From: Cerasicoccus frondis
GTDB lineage: Bacteria; Verrucomicrobiota; Verrucomicrobiia; Opitutales; Cerasicoccaceae
DNA: 64,000 bases
Direction of reading: 5' to 3'
Assembly: GCA_031296915.1 (NCBI GenBank)
Contig: JAVDPC010000020.1
Coordinates: 58,075-122,074, forward strand
Shown here piece by piece: positions 54,557 to 63,912 of the stretch (position 1 is its first letter; each line of letters begins with the position of its first letter). The notes under the pieces are model-generated. The model was not told where the DNA came from. It was given only the letters and a program-made list of their open reading frames with translations, and searched no databases. A program made the position numbers and the translations under genes.

Positions 54557-57133
54557 ATGAACCGCACCCTCATGCTTCTACTCGTCAGTGGGCTTGCCCC
54601 ACTGCTGACGTCGGCCGCGCAAATCGAATTTGTGGACGACGTGCACCGCATTACCTGGCTTGCCGACGACGGCATGGTCTACCTGACCGAGCGCTCCAGC
54701 GACCTGAAATCCTGGTCGCCCATTGGGCCAGTCTACCTGGGCTCCGACACCGAGCGCAGCTACGACGCGACGCCCGACGGCGGGGAGTTCGCCTTCTACC
54801 GCCTGCTACGCCTACCCGAGGACAACGTGAAAAGCGCGGTAACCGACGGCGTGCAGCCAGAGTATCTGGCGTGGGTGACCGAGGGCGACGACGGCGAGCT
54901 GACCTTTGAATTCCTGGCGCTCGTCGCCTCCGACTTCGCCGACATCCACTACGCCGTCAACGGCGGCAGCCAGCTCAACCTGCGCATGTCCGGCGATGGC
55001 CCCCGCTTCAGCTACACCGTCTCGGACTTGGCGGACGACGACGAGATCAGCTTTTACTACACGTTTGACCGCGAAGGTCCCGTGGAAGATACGCCGAGCT
55101 ACACGCATCTTTACGCCGGGGACAACTCCGGCTCCGGCAATGGTGGAAACGGCGGCAATGGCGGCGGCGAATACGAAGACGTGCTCCCGGCGCCCGACAC
55201 CTACGCAGGCTACACCCACGGCGTCGACTACGCCAACGGCCAGGCGACGATCCGCATTCGCCCAGGCTACACGCCCAACAACATCATCGTCAGCTACCAG
55301 CTAAACGGGGGCGGCGAGCAAAGCTACTTCATGACGCTCGACGGCGACGAGTGGGCCTACACGCTCAGCGCCAGCGAAGGCGACCAATTGGTCTATTCCT
55401 TTTACTCGATCGACCCGAACCACATCCGCAGCACGACCTTTTCACGCGTTGTCGGCTCCACCCAGCCAGAGGAAGACGAGCCGCTGGAAATCATCGCCGC
55501 CGGGCGTTTCCGCGACCGCCACGAGAACGAAAGCCGCTTCAACAGCTACGTGGACAACTACTTCGACGCGAGCTACTTCGGCCTGCAACTGCTCGACTAC
55601 GGCACAGGCGTCGACGTGGTCGTCACCCCCTCGGACGAAGTGAATTTTGTCGACCTGAAGCTTTATGACCGCAACGAAACCCCACACGAAGAACGCGAGC
55701 TGGAAGAGCGCGCGGATTATGAGCAGGCGATCCGCATGTTCGAAGTCGACGGCCAATACTTCTGGCGCATCGAGCCAGTGGAGCCCGGTAATTTCGTGGA
55801 CCTCGAGTTCACGCTGCAGCGCACCAGCAGCGGCCAACAATACTACACGGCGATCTTCCGGTTCTACGTGGGAGACGGCGCGCTGACGCAACGCATCGAC
55901 GCCCCCGAGGCCTACAGCGGCGGCGCCACCACGGTCGACGTCTACACGGAGACGGAGTATTCCTTTGCGCAATTTGCCCACAACGCCCTGCCCGACACCT
56001 TGCGCGACTTCCTCAACGGCAAACGCATCTTCGATCAGGAGTTTGACGAAGCCAGTGGCCTCGGGCCGCTTTACAACGCGAAGTCGTGCTTCGAATGCCA
56101 CGTCAACGACGGCTCGGCCCGCCCGCCCGCCACGTTTGACGCCGAGATGGAAGGCATGCTTTTCCGCGTGGCCGACAAGAACTCCGGCGGCGTTGATCCG
56201 CATGCAGATTTTGGCATCCAGCTCCAGGACCGCGCCATCGATGGCCACTACGCCGAAGGGCGCGGCCATGTGAGCTATGGCGACACGCCCGGCCAGTTTG
56301 GCGACGGCGCGGCGTACTCGCTGGCTGATCCCAGCTACAGCTTCTCCGGCCTGCAAGGGCCCGGCATCCTGACGGCGGTTACCTCGCCGCGCGTGGCGCC
56401 CAAGCTCATCGGCATGGGCTTGCTGGAGGCCATTCCCGTCGAAACGCTTGAGAGCTGGGAAGACCCGGACGACCTCAACGGCGACGGCATTTCGGGCCGC
56501 ATCAACTGGGTTACCGATCCTGAGTCGGGCCAAGCCGCCCCCGGTCGTTTTGGCTGGAAGGCGTCGCAGCCTACAGTGCGCGCGCAAACGGCGATCGCCC
56601 TCACTGAAGACATTGGCGTGAGCAACCCCATTTACCCGGACGGCGGCGCCGAGCTCAGCGAAACAGATTTTGACCTGGTCGCGCACTACACCCAGCTCCT
56701 GGGCGTGCCGCTGAAGCGTGACCACGACTCGGCCGATGCAGTGGCCGGCCAACAACTATTTACGGAGATGGGGTGCGTTGCCTGCCATGTTCCTACTACT
56801 GCGACCGGCGACATCCATACGCTGACCGAGTTGCGCGGGCAACGCATCCACCCGTATACCGACCTGCTCCTGCACGACATGGGCGACGGCCTCGCCGACG
56901 AAGTGCTCGAAGGCGCCGCCTCCGGTCGCGAGTGGCGCACCGCGCCGCTATGGGGCATCGGCCGCACCGAGGAGGTCAGCGCCCACTCGCGCTACCTGCA
57001 CGACGGCCGCGCGCGCAACCTGACCGAGGCCATCCTCTGGCACGGCGGCGAAGCCGAAACGGCAAAAGAAAATTTCCGCACCCTCTCCTCCGCCGACCGC
57101 GACCGCGTGATCGCGTTCCTGAAGAGCTTGTGA
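54557..57133 (+). CDS. Exported di-haem DUF1111 oxidoreductase with N-terminal beta domains
   Basis: 858 residues from ATG at 54557, which gives the signal peptide MNRTLMLLLVSGLAPLLTSA. The first 330 residues hold an N-terminal module (RITWLADDGMVYLTERSSDL) and two repeats resembling carbohydrate-binding beta-sandwich domains (ADIHYAVNGGSQLNLRMSGD; NIIVSYQLNGGGEQSYFMTL) joined by a Gly/Asn linker. The C-terminal part is DUF1111, a putative di-haem peroxidase-like family, with haem sites C511-X-X-C-H (CFECH) and C740-X-X-C-H (CVACH) and the closing HSRYLHDGRARNLTEAILWH. In other bacteria DUF1111 genes are often iron-regulated. Electron donor and substrate are unknown. A Fur-like box lies upstream. 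Confidence 0.85.
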   Translation: MNRTLMLLLVSGLAPLLTSAAQIEFVDDVHRITWLADDGMVYLTERSSDLKSWSPIGPVYLGSDTERSYDATPDGGEFAFYRLLRLPEDNVKSAVTDGVQPEYLAWVTEGDDGELTFEFLALVASDFADIHYAVNGGSQLNLRMSGDGPRFSYTVSDLADDDEISFYYTFDREGPVEDTPSYTHLYAGDNSGSGNGGNGGNGGGEYEDVLPAPDTYAGYTHGVDYANGQATIRIRPGYTPNNIIVSYQLNGGGEQSYFMTLDGDEWAYTLSASEGDQLVYSFYSIDPNHIRSTTFSRVVGSTQPEEDEPLEIIAAGRFRDRHENESRFNSYVDNYFDASYFGLQLLDYGTGVDVVVTPSDEVNFVDLKLYDRNETPHEERELEERADYEQAIRMFEVDGQYFWRIEPVEPGNFVDLEFTLQRTSSGQQYYTAIFRFYVGDGALTQRIDAPEAYSGGATTVDVYTETEYSFAQFAHNALPDTLRDFLNGKRIFDQEFDEASGLGPLYNAKSCFECHVNDGSARPPATFDAEMEGMLFRVADKNSGGVDPHADFGIQLQDRAIDGHYAEGRGHVSYGDTPGQFGDGAAYSLADPSYSFSGLQGPGILTAVTSPRVAPKLIGMGLLEAIPVETLESWEDPDDLNGDGISGRINWVTDPESGQAAPGRFGWKASQPTVRAQTAIALTEDIGVSNPIYPDGGAELSETDFDLVAHYTQLLGVPLKRDHDSADAVAGQQLFTEMGCVACHVPTTATGDIHTLTELRGQRIHPYTDLLLHDMGDGLADEVLEGAASGREWRTAPLWGIGRTEEVSAHSRYLHDGRARNLTEAILWHGGEAETAKENFRTLSSADRDRVIAFLKSL

Positions 57134-57230
57134 GGGCAGCAAGAAATGTAACCGAAAGTTATGAGCACGCGCCCGTCCTGAACTCAGCGAAGGGCTGTGC
57201 CTAACGAGCAGTTTTATCCTGCTGGCAAAG

Positions 57231-57313
57231 AGGTGGCGCGGATCGTCTCGATCCGAAGTTCCATCTGACAAGCCAGCATATTGCAGTGCGGATCGAGACG
57301 ATCCGCGCCACCT
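57231..57313. repeat. 83-bp element with perfect 25-bp inverted repeats
   Basis: The arms at 57231-57255 and 57289-57313 are exact reverse complements (core GGCGCGGATCGTCTCGATCC) separated by 33 bp. It lies in the convergent gap between the DUF1111 gene and the Tsr3-like gene. It could act as a bidirectional terminator-like hairpin or be a REP/MITE-type mobile repeat. Confidence 0.75.
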
Positions 57314-57384
57314 TTTATGGTGAGGCAATATCATTACCTGCCATGAACAACGAGCGCTACCAAACCTTAAGCGGGAACCTTGCC

Positions 57385-57828
57385 CTACCCGAACTGCCGC
57401 AGGAAATCGTTGCGCCAGTGGTAGTGCTCCAGCAGCGAGGGGTCGTCTTCGCCCAGGAGCTTTTTCGCCAAGTAAAGCGCCTCGACGGAGGCCAGTCCAC
57501 GGGCCGGGTCTTCGGCGATTTTGCTGACTCGCGGGTAGGCCGTGCGCACATGCATTGGCAAGGTTCGCAGGATGGGTTCACCGTGCACCTTGTCCATGAG
57601 TTGCGGCAAGAGCCGCCAGGTCGAATCGAGCAAGAGCAGCGGTTTGCCAGCATCGGCGGGGGAAATTTCCGGCGCGTCAATGGCCAGCAACAGGTAGCCC
57701 GTCGCGTCGAAGGTAAAGTGATCCGTCGCCTTGAAAAATTCGAGGTCTGGCCGCCCGCGCAGCGGCTCAAGCGAGCATTTGCTCAAGCGCTCTTTGGGGT
57801 GGCGGATGATGGTGACGGGCGTGCTCAC
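57385..57828 (-). CDS. Tsr3/DTW-like (DUF367-type) aminocarboxypropyltransferase candidate
   Basis: 147 residues. [20 protein letters not shown] at the N-terminus and [14 protein letters not shown] (D-X-T-W) in the middle recall the SPOUT-like Tsr3 and DTW (TapT) RNA aminocarboxypropyltransferases, with [28 protein letters not shown] and [13 protein letters not shown] following in the family order. Those enzymes transfer the acp group from S-adenosylmethionine to rRNA or tRNA. The match is by eye and the family is small here, so the assignment is tentative. Its first codons overlap the stop of the upstream O-antigen-ligase-like gene by 4 bp (57825-57828), which implies coupled translation. 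Confidence 0.55.
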   Translation of the reverse strand: MSTPVTIIRHPKERLSKCSLEPLRGRPDLEFFKATDHFTFDATGYLLLAIDAPEISPADAGKPLLLLDSTWRLLPQLMDKVHGEPILRTLPMHVRTAYPRVSKIAEDPARGLASVEALYLAKKLLGEDDPSLLEHYHWRNDFLRQFG

Positions 57829-59807
57829 GGAACGAGGATTTTGCGACGGAGATCGATGGCGTCCTCATTGCCCGGCTCCAGGGCGATGGCCCGCTCGACT
57901 GCCTCCAGGGCCTGCGGACGCGTGGAATTCAGCAGGTTGAGGTGCAGTGCGTAGTAATACCACACATCGGAGTAGTTTGGCGCGACCTCGGTTGCCTTTT
58001 GATAAGCGTCGCCCGCCTCGACCAGGCGACTTTGCAAAGTCAGCGTGTTCCCCAGGTTAATCCATGCTTGGGGCAACCGCGGGCAGATCTGAATCGCCGT
58101 CCGCGCATAGCCCTCCGCCTCCTGTCCAAATGCTTCGCCTTGTCCGGGATAGAGAAACTCTTGCGACGCAACGGCGTTGCTGAGGTCTGACCAGGCGTCT
58201 GCGTGGTCCGGCGTCAGCCTGACGCCTTCATGGAGCAGAAAAATCATTTCGGAGAAGTAAGCCTGATCCTGCTTGTGGGCAGCGATGTCATTGGCAAAAC
58301 CGTCGAGCATGCGGCGGCCGTTTTGCGCGAAATAATAGCCCTTGAACACCGGCAGGCTCCACAGGGGAATCAGCAACGCCAGCCCGAGCCCGACAAAGAG
58401 CACGCCAAATTGCCAAGGCGCCGTCCGCGGCAAGGTCCAACGCTCCACCGGCGCACACTTGCACAGCAGGCCCAAGTAGAGGAAAAAGAGCATCATCAAC
58501 GCCGGTGTCTTCAAGTGAAACTCCATCAGGCTATGCCCTAAAAACAAGAGAACACCCAGGCCCAGAATGCTGATTAAAAACTTGGGCGTGGGCATCCGCA
58601 AAGTGTGCTTGCGGTCGTTGCTGCCGCTGACTTTGACCGCATCCGGTTGGTTGCGCCATTCGCGGAACGCCAGAAAGAGGATCAGCCCCACAGGCGCCCA
58701 GAAGAGAAAAAAGCCAACGACTCCCTGGTCGGCCAACATTTCCAGATAATCATTGTGCGCATGCTTAGGCGTGCGGTTAAAGCCTTCGGGCCGTTGGTTC
58801 TCGAAGAGCACGTCGTAACCGCCCATGCCATTGCCCAGGATCGGCGCATCCAGAAACTGCTGCCAGGCCGCTTGCCACATCACCGGGCGACTCGACTCTC
58901 CGCCAACTTCAATCGCCGTCGTAATGCGCTCCTGAAACTCGTCATTGAACACATACAACAGGCCAAAGGCGCCGCTGAACAGCACCCCCAGCAACAGCCA
59001 ACTCGTGATGATTGAACGCACCTTCGCATGTATCACCAGCGGCAGCAGAAAGATGCCAATGATCACCAGAAGCAACGCCCCGCGCGACATCGACAGGAAC
59101 ACCGCGCCCAGCGAAATCAGCCCCGCGTAAATAAAGAACGCCCGGGCCATCCCGGTAAACCTTCGGCAAAATCCGGCCGCCAAAACAGGAAAGCCGATGA
59201 TCAGCATGAAGCCCGCAAACGCCGTTGGCGCGCCAAAAAAGCCTGAGGCCCGCCCGTGATATTGCTCCGGCAGGCGAACGCGATAGCTCGCGCCTTCGAT
59301 GGGGTCAATCACACCTGGCAGCCAAGTTGGCTTATGGAAAAACTGCATGATCGCGATGGCGACCCCCAGTGTCGCCAAGGCAATGAGCACTGAGAGGAGA
59401 AACCACACGTGGTTTTTGGTGCGGAAGCTTTGCACCGCCAGCCAGAAAACCGCCACGCCCTGCACCATCGTCATCAGCTCCTCCCGCCCACGCCAGACAA
59501 ACGGGCTCAGCAGATAGAGGTTCAACGCCATGTAAATGAGCGCGGGGAAAAAGACGAAGCCCAACGGGTTGATTTTTACCGCTTCACGGATGCTGCCCGC
59601 GACCAGCCCCAGGGTGTGCAACGCCAGGGCCACTCCCACAAAGCCCGTGGAAATGATCATCGTATCCGGCCGCGCGCCTCCCAATTGGTAGGCCAGCAGA
59701 AACAGCCACCCGCAGACGCAAAGCGTCACTACCCAATCAAGACAATTGGCCAGCGTCAGTTCGCCAAATACGGCGACCTTATGGTGCTTCATGTAACGCG
59801 CCGCCAT
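57825..59807 (-). CDS. O-antigen ligase-like membrane protein with C-terminal TPR repeats
   Basis: 660 residues. About ten to twelve membrane segments span residues 25-480. The Wzy_C signature with a large outer loop is present: [15 protein letters not shown], then [20 protein letters not shown]. The last 150 residues are soluble TPR repeats ([51 protein letters not shown]). WaaL/Wzy-type proteins ligate or polymerise lipid-linked glycans or glycosylate pilins on the outer face of the inner membrane. No other surface-polysaccharide genes flank it, so its substrate is unknown. It is the first gene of a pair with the Tsr3-like gene. Confidence 0.87.
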   Translation of the reverse strand: MAARYMKHHKVAVFGELTLANCLDWVVTLCVCGWLFLLAYQLGGARPDTMIISTGFVGVALALHTLGLVAGSIREAVKINPLGFVFFPALIYMALNLYLLSPFVWRGREELMTMVQGVAVFWLAVQSFRTKNHVWFLLSVLIALATLGVAIAIMQFFHKPTWLPGVIDPIEGASYRVRLPEQYHGRASGFFGAPTAFAGFMLIIGFPVLAAGFCRRFTGMARAFFIYAGLISLGAVFLSMSRGALLLVIIGIFLLPLVIHAKVRSIITSWLLLGVLFSGAFGLLYVFNDEFQERITTAIEVGGESSRPVMWQAAWQQFLDAPILGNGMGGYDVLFENQRPEGFNRTPKHAHNDYLEMLADQGVVGFFLFWAPVGLILFLAFREWRNQPDAVKVSGSNDRKHTLRMPTPKFLISILGLGVLLFLGHSLMEFHLKTPALMMLFFLYLGLLCKCAPVERWTLPRTAPWQFGVLFVGLGLALLIPLWSLPVFKGYYFAQNGRRMLDGFANDIAAHKQDQAYFSEMIFLLHEGVRLTPDHADAWSDLSNAVASQEFLYPGQGEAFGQEAEGYARTAIQICPRLPQAWINLGNTLTLQSRLVEAGDAYQKATEVAPNYSDVWYYYALHLNLLNSTRPQALEAVERAIALEPGNEDAIDLRRKILVP

Positions 59808-59912
59808 CGGGCTGCTAGTCGGTGTTTCGGGGAATGAGAATCAAAGCCATGGTTATGCGGGCGCGCTAAATGCTCGCAAACCTAAAAAACATGTCTTTTG
59901 CTCCCTGACACC

Positions 59913-61322
59913 ATGACACCGAAAGAAGTTATCGCTCTGGCCCAGGCCCAAGACGTCAAAATGGTCGACTTAAAGTTTTGCGACCTCCATGGCGCCTGGC
60001 AGCATTTTACCGTCCCCGTTAAGCAGCTGACCGAAGAATTATTCGAGGATGGACTCGGATTTGACGGCTCCTCCATCCGTGGTTGGAAGACCATCGAGGC
60101 CTCAGACATGCTCGTCATCCCCGATGCGACGACGGCCTGGATGGACCCCTTTACCGAAATGGCCACCCTGAGCCTGCTCTGCGATATCGAAGACCCCGTC
60201 ACCCGGGAGCCCTATGAACGCTCTCCCCGCGGCGTCGCTCGCAAGGCCGAGCAATACCTGCTTTCCACCGGTCTTGCCGACACCGCTTTCTTTGGCCCGG
60301 AAGCCGAGTTTTTCATTTTCGACGACGTCCGCTACGGCGGCGCTAATAACGAGGCGTTCTACCACGTGGACTCCGCTGAAGGCGCCTGGAACACCGGCCG
60401 CGAAGAGTTCCCCAACCTCGCTTATAAAATCCGTAACAAGGAAGGCTACCTGCCCGTCCCCCCCGCCGATCGCGGTATGGACATCCGCAACGAAATGGTC
60501 TCCGTCATGATGGAGCTGGGGCTTGATGTGGAGGCGCAGCACCACGAAGTCGCCACTGGCGGTCAGGGCGAAATCGACCTGAAATACGACACCCTGCTCA
60601 AGATGGCGGACATGATGTGCGTTTATAAGTATGTCGTGCGCAACGTCGCCGCCCGCCGCGGCAAGACCGCCACCTTCATGCCCAAGCCGCTCTTCAACGA
60701 CAACGGCTCAGGCATGCACACCCACCAGTCTCTCTGGAAAAAAGGCAAGCCGCTCATGTCAGGTGAAGGCTACGCCAACCTCTCGCAAAACGGCCTGTAT
60801 TACATTGGCGGCCTGCTTAAGCACGCCCCTGCCCTCTGCGCGATCACCAACCCGACAACGAATTCCTACAAGCGCCTGGCGCCGGGCTACGAAGCCCCCG
60901 TCATGCTGGCCTACTCCGCGCGCAACCGCTCCGCGATCTGCCGCATCCCGACCTATTCCAACAGCCCCAAGGCGATCCGCGTCGAGTTCCGCTGCCCGGA
61001 CCCCGCCGCCAACCCCTACCTGGCATTCTCGGCCATGCTGATGGCCGGGCTGGACGGCATCGAAAACAAGATCGATCCCGGCGAGGCCATGGACAAGAAT
61101 CTCTACGACCTGCCGCCGGAAATCGCGTCCAACGTGCCGCGCGTGCCCAGCACCCTTGGCGAGTCCCTCGAAGCCCTGAGCAACGACTACGAATTCCTCC
61201 TCAAAGGCGAAGTGTTCACTGAAGATTTCATTAAGAATTACATCGCCATTAAGCGGGCCGAGCACGACGCGATTCGCTTGCGTCCGCACCCGCATGAGTT
61301 TAATATGTATTTTGACGTTTAA
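59913..61322 (+). CDS. glnA: Type I glutamine synthetase
   Basis: 469 residues from ATG at 59913, the length of GSI subunits. It makes glutamine from glutamate, ammonia and ATP in the cytoplasm. Visible signatures are [21 protein letters not shown] (metal Glu), [13 protein letters not shown], the ATP-binding block [19 protein letters not shown], and [30 protein letters not shown] carries the Tyr that is adenylylated in the I-beta class, so control by an adenylyltransferase is expected. A TTG 15 bp upstream is an alternative start. A cyclic-nucleotide-binding protein gene follows 58 bp later on the same strand. Confidence 0.97.
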   Translation: MTPKEVIALAQAQDVKMVDLKFCDLHGAWQHFTVPVKQLTEELFEDGLGFDGSSIRGWKTIEASDMLVIPDATTAWMDPFTEMATLSLLCDIEDPVTREPYERSPRGVARKAEQYLLSTGLADTAFFGPEAEFFIFDDVRYGGANNEAFYHVDSAEGAWNTGREEFPNLAYKIRNKEGYLPVPPADRGMDIRNEMVSVMMELGLDVEAQHHEVATGGQGEIDLKYDTLLKMADMMCVYKYVVRNVAARRGKTATFMPKPLFNDNGSGMHTHQSLWKKGKPLMSGEGYANLSQNGLYYIGGLLKHAPALCAITNPTTNSYKRLAPGYEAPVMLAYSARNRSAICRIPTYSNSPKAIRVEFRCPDPAANPYLAFSAMLMAGLDGIENKIDPGEAMDKNLYDLPPEIASNVPRVPSTLGESLEALSNDYEFLLKGEVFTEDFIKNYIAIKRAEHDAIRLRPHPHEFNMYFDV

Positions 61323-61380
61323 CCAGTTCGTATATTATCCATCATTATAACTGGCGCAGTAACACCGGACCATCATCACC

Positions 61381-61878
61381 ATGCCTAACACCAACGCCAT
61401 TGAAGGCGGCGCCGAACTCTTACGCCGCCATGCGCTGTTTCATAAGATCAATGACGCAGCTCTCGAGCGTTTCCTCAACGTTCTCCAAGTCGAAAACTTC
61501 CACAATGGCGACGCCATCATCCGCGAGGGTGAAACCGGCAACCGCCTTTACATGATCTCCACTGGCCGCGTGGTCATCGAGAAAAAAGTCTTTAACAAAG
61601 AGGCCATCACCTCCGAGCGTATCGCCGTGCTGCAAAAGGGCGAAACCTTTGGCGAGATGGAGCTGGTCGACAGTCAACCCCGCTCCGCCACAGTCCGCGC
61701 GCTGGAAGACACCACCTGCCTCTCCCTCTCCCGCGAAGACCTGCGCTACGCCACAGAAGACGACGTCATGACCTTCTCTCAAGTCGTCATGAACCTGGCC
61801 CGCGAGATCAGCCTCCGCCTCCGCAACACCGACGTCTGGCTGGCCGGCTCGCTCTTCAGCATCCGCCAGCAAGACTGA
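61381..61878 (+). CDS. Cyclic-nucleotide-binding domain protein without DNA-binding domain
   Basis: 165 residues. One Crp-like cNMP-binding beta-roll spans about residues 15-135: HNGDAIIREGETGNRLYMIS, then KGETFGEMELVDSQPRSATV, the phosphate-binding cassette with Gly-Glu and Arg-Ser in the canonical places. No helix-turn-helix follows; the end is a short helix (VVMNLAREISLRLRNTD). It could sense cAMP or a related nucleotide and act through a partner protein. It lies downstream of glnA and ends at a strong terminator, so co-transcription with glnA is plausible. Confidence 0.88.
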   Translation: MPNTNAIEGGAELLRRHALFHKINDAALERFLNVLQVENFHNGDAIIREGETGNRLYMISTGRVVIEKKVFNKEAITSERIAVLQKGETFGEMELVDSQPRSATVRALEDTTCLSLSREDLRYATEDDVMTFSQVVMNLAREISLRLRNTDVWLAGSLFSIRQQD

Positions 61879-61903
61879 TGAGCGTCACTGCTTTTACCAA
61901 GAA

Positions 61904-61933
61904 AAAGACCGCACACCTGGGCGGTCTTTTTTT
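61904..61933 (+). terminator. Rho-independent terminator after the cNMP-binding protein gene
   Basis: AAAGACCGC pairs with GCGGTCTTT around an 8-base loop and runs into a T-tract. An A-run on the 5' side means it could also serve the convergent sulfotransferase gene ending at 61961. Confidence 0.9.
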
Positions 61934-61960
61934 ATGTTATCTGGAAAAAGTAACCCAAAA

Positions 61961-62821
61961 TCAGCAGCTCTCGCCTGCCTCCATAATTCCGATGGCCTCC
62001 TGATAAGCGGTAGAATCTTCCAACAAGGCGCCAAACCCCTCTTGTGACAGCTGGGCAGCGAATTCTTCGTAATTCTTTATCGAATCCGAAACGCTAGACT
62101 TGTCTTGTTTAAACTGCGGAACTTCGGGATCTTTAGATAATTCTATCGGAGGAGTGACGATCTCATTGAGCCTTTCCACCATGATCTGCGCGGGCAAAGC
62201 ATCCCCGCCAGACTCATATAAGCTTTCGTAGGAGACGTAGACATAGGGCGTCGAATGCTTGCGGCAACAACGAGCTGTCTCTTGGAACATTTGGCCCATT
62301 TCTTTTGCAAATTCAATGACCTCCCGCGCATTCAATTCAACTTTAAGATCAGTCGTGTCTACGTTAACATAGGAATCGAGCATTTTCGCCTTCGCAAAAG
62401 ATAACTGAATGCGTAAGGGATTACGAACAATCAAAGCAACCGCAACCCCGCGGCGACGGATGATCAGGCGCTCCAATTCAGACATAGATATTTGCCTGAG
62501 GTTGGGGAACACTTTGTACATGATCTGCTTGTCGCCAAACGCTTCCCGCGCATCCCTCAGCAGTTTCAGCAGCTTACGCTTGTTCTTCTTTCCCAATTTT
62601 TTCAACGCTTCATCATCAAGCGAAAACTTCTGAAGTAAATACGCCCTGATTTGATTGTTTACGTATGCGCTAAAGGGATGAAAAATTTCGTAGTGCACCG
62701 CCACCTCAGGGCAGGCCGACAGCTTCGTGAATAAATGATTAGTACCAGTTCTTCCTGTGGATACGCAGCAAATTTCGTCGATGAACGAGCTTTGCTGGAC
62801 TTTACGGAGGAAATTGATCAT
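61961..62821 (-). CDS. Sulfotransferase family protein
   Basis: 286 residues. The N-terminal CCVSTGRTGTNHLFTKL (residues 18-34) is a 5'-phosphosulfate-binding P-loop-like motif, and VAVALIVRNPLRIQLSFAKA carries the Arg and Ser of the 3'-phosphate site. This is the Stf0/Sulfotransfer superfamily, which moves sulfate from PAPS to carbohydrate or lipid acceptors. No signal peptide. The gene is visibly more AT-rich than its neighbours and its start abuts a broken serine-hydrolase gene, so recent transfer or insertion is likely. The acceptor is unknown. Confidence 0.8.
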   Translation of the reverse strand: MINFLRKVQQSSFIDEICCVSTGRTGTNHLFTKLSACPEVAVHYEIFHPFSAYVNNQIRAYLLQKFSLDDEALKKLGKKNKRKLLKLLRDAREAFGDKQIMYKVFPNLRQISMSELERLIIRRRGVAVALIVRNPLRIQLSFAKAKMLDSYVNVDTTDLKVELNAREVIEFAKEMGQMFQETARCCRKHSTPYVYVSYESLYESGGDALPAQIMVERLNEIVTPPIELSKDPEVPQFKQDKSSVSDSIKNYEEFAAQLSQEGFGALLEDSTAYQEAIGIMEAGESC

Positions 62822-62901
62822 CTGGTGTTCATCTTTCAGCGCGATAGATGGGTCAAGCGCAGATTTGTAAACTGCACCAGTCGTATCGACAGGAATCTAC
62901 C

Positions 62902-63382
62902 GGTCACATGCGCTTCAGCCACTCGGGCGCCTTCCTCATCAGCGCCGGAACGACCTACCTGCTCATGCCATCGGAAAAGCTCGGCATCATCGTGCTGACC
63001 AACGCCCCCCCCGTCGGCACCGCCGAATCGGTCTCCAAAATGTTTATGGACTACGTGGAGCTCGGCGCCCCCGCACATCGATTGGATTACCGGCTACGAG
63101 CAGCTCTACGCCGCCTTCCGCGATAATCCCAGCAAGCTCGCCGGCAAAGACTTTCCCGCCAACCCGCCCGAGGAAGTAGTCTACCTCATCTACGCCAGCG
63201 ACGATCTGGAGCGCGAGCACGCCGAGGTCCTGGCCACCTTTGAGGACAACCGTTGGCTCCTGGGCACAGGCTCCGTCCTGCAAAACACGCCCATCACCGG
63301 CGTCGACACCATCCTCGACTACCAGACCATCCCTGGCCTCGACTCCCGCTTTCTCTGGCTCGGCGTCCAGCAGCGCAACTAG
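62902..63382 (+). pseudogene. C-terminal remnant of a beta-lactamase-family serine hydrolase
   Basis: The frame from 62902 reads GHMRFSHSGAFLISAGTTYL, then LLMPSEKLGIIVLTNAPPVG, the C-terminal part of a penicillin-binding-protein-like serine hydrolase including the HSG triad motif. Near 63065-63080 the homologous sequence switches frame (DWITGYEQLYAAFRDNPSKL onward) and continues to a TAG at 63380-63382 with a typical C-terminal domain. The N-terminal half with the SXXK nucleophile is missing; the divergent sulfotransferase gene occupies that place. The gene is truncated and frameshifted, hence non-functional. Confidence 0.8.
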
Positions 63383-63435
63383 CGCAAGGTCGAGAATCGG
63401 CTTTACGCAAGAGCGATTTCGCAGAAGATTTCCGC

Positions 63436-63912
63436 ATGGCAGCGCAACCATTCGAAGTGAATTCGCAGATGCTGATACGGGCGAGGCGGGAACGTGTCTT
63501 TGACGCATTCGTCAATCCCGAGCTAACCACCAAATTCTGGTTCAGCAAAAGCAGCGGACGTTTGCAGCCGGGGGCCAAAGTCGTTTGGGAGTGGGAAACA
63601 TTCAACCTTTCCGCTCCAGTAACTGTTCTGGAGTTTACCGAAAATGAAAGACTCGTCTTCGAGTGGGGCGATCCGGCAGAGAAAGTTGAGTGGGACTTTA
63701 TTCCACGCGAAGCAGACCAGACCCTCGTCAAAATAAAAACCTACGCCACGGGTTCGGAAGACCAGCGAACCGCCACCGCAGTCGATCTCAAGGGTGGCTT
63801 CACCATGGTCTTGGCCGGAGCCAAAGCGCTCTTGGAGCAAGGCGTGACATTAAACTTAATCACGGATCAATTCCCCGACGACTGCCCCTACCATAGCGAC
63901 GAAGCCAACTGA
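63436..63912 (+). CDS. SRPBCC/AHSA1-type small-molecule-binding protein
   Basis: 158 residues from ATG at 63436. The helix-grip START-like fold of the AHSA1 (Hsp90 ATPase activator homologue) branch is indicated by RARRERVFDAFVNPELTTKF, then GAKVVWEWETF, PVTVLEFTENERLVFEWGDP and a long C-terminal helix (GGFTMVLAGAKALLEQG). Such proteins bind hydrophobic ligands in a cavity; few have known roles. No signal peptide. It lies 53 bp after the serine-hydrolase remnant. Nothing is seen between its stop and the right edge of the window. Confidence 0.85.
   Translation: MAAQPFEVNSQMLIRARRERVFDAFVNPELTTKFWFSKSSGRLQPGAKVVWEWETFNLSAPVTVLEFTENERLVFEWGDPAEKVEWDFIPREADQTLVKIKTYATGSEDQRTATAVDLKGGFTMVLAGAKALLEQGVTLNLITDQFPDDCPYHSDEAN

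Noticed and set aside
55442-56755. 437-codon minus-strand frame opposite the DUF1111 gene
   Set aside because: It is the complement of a GC-rich coding region, is Val/Ala/Arg-rich without domains, and is antisense to haem-binding motifs that are certain.
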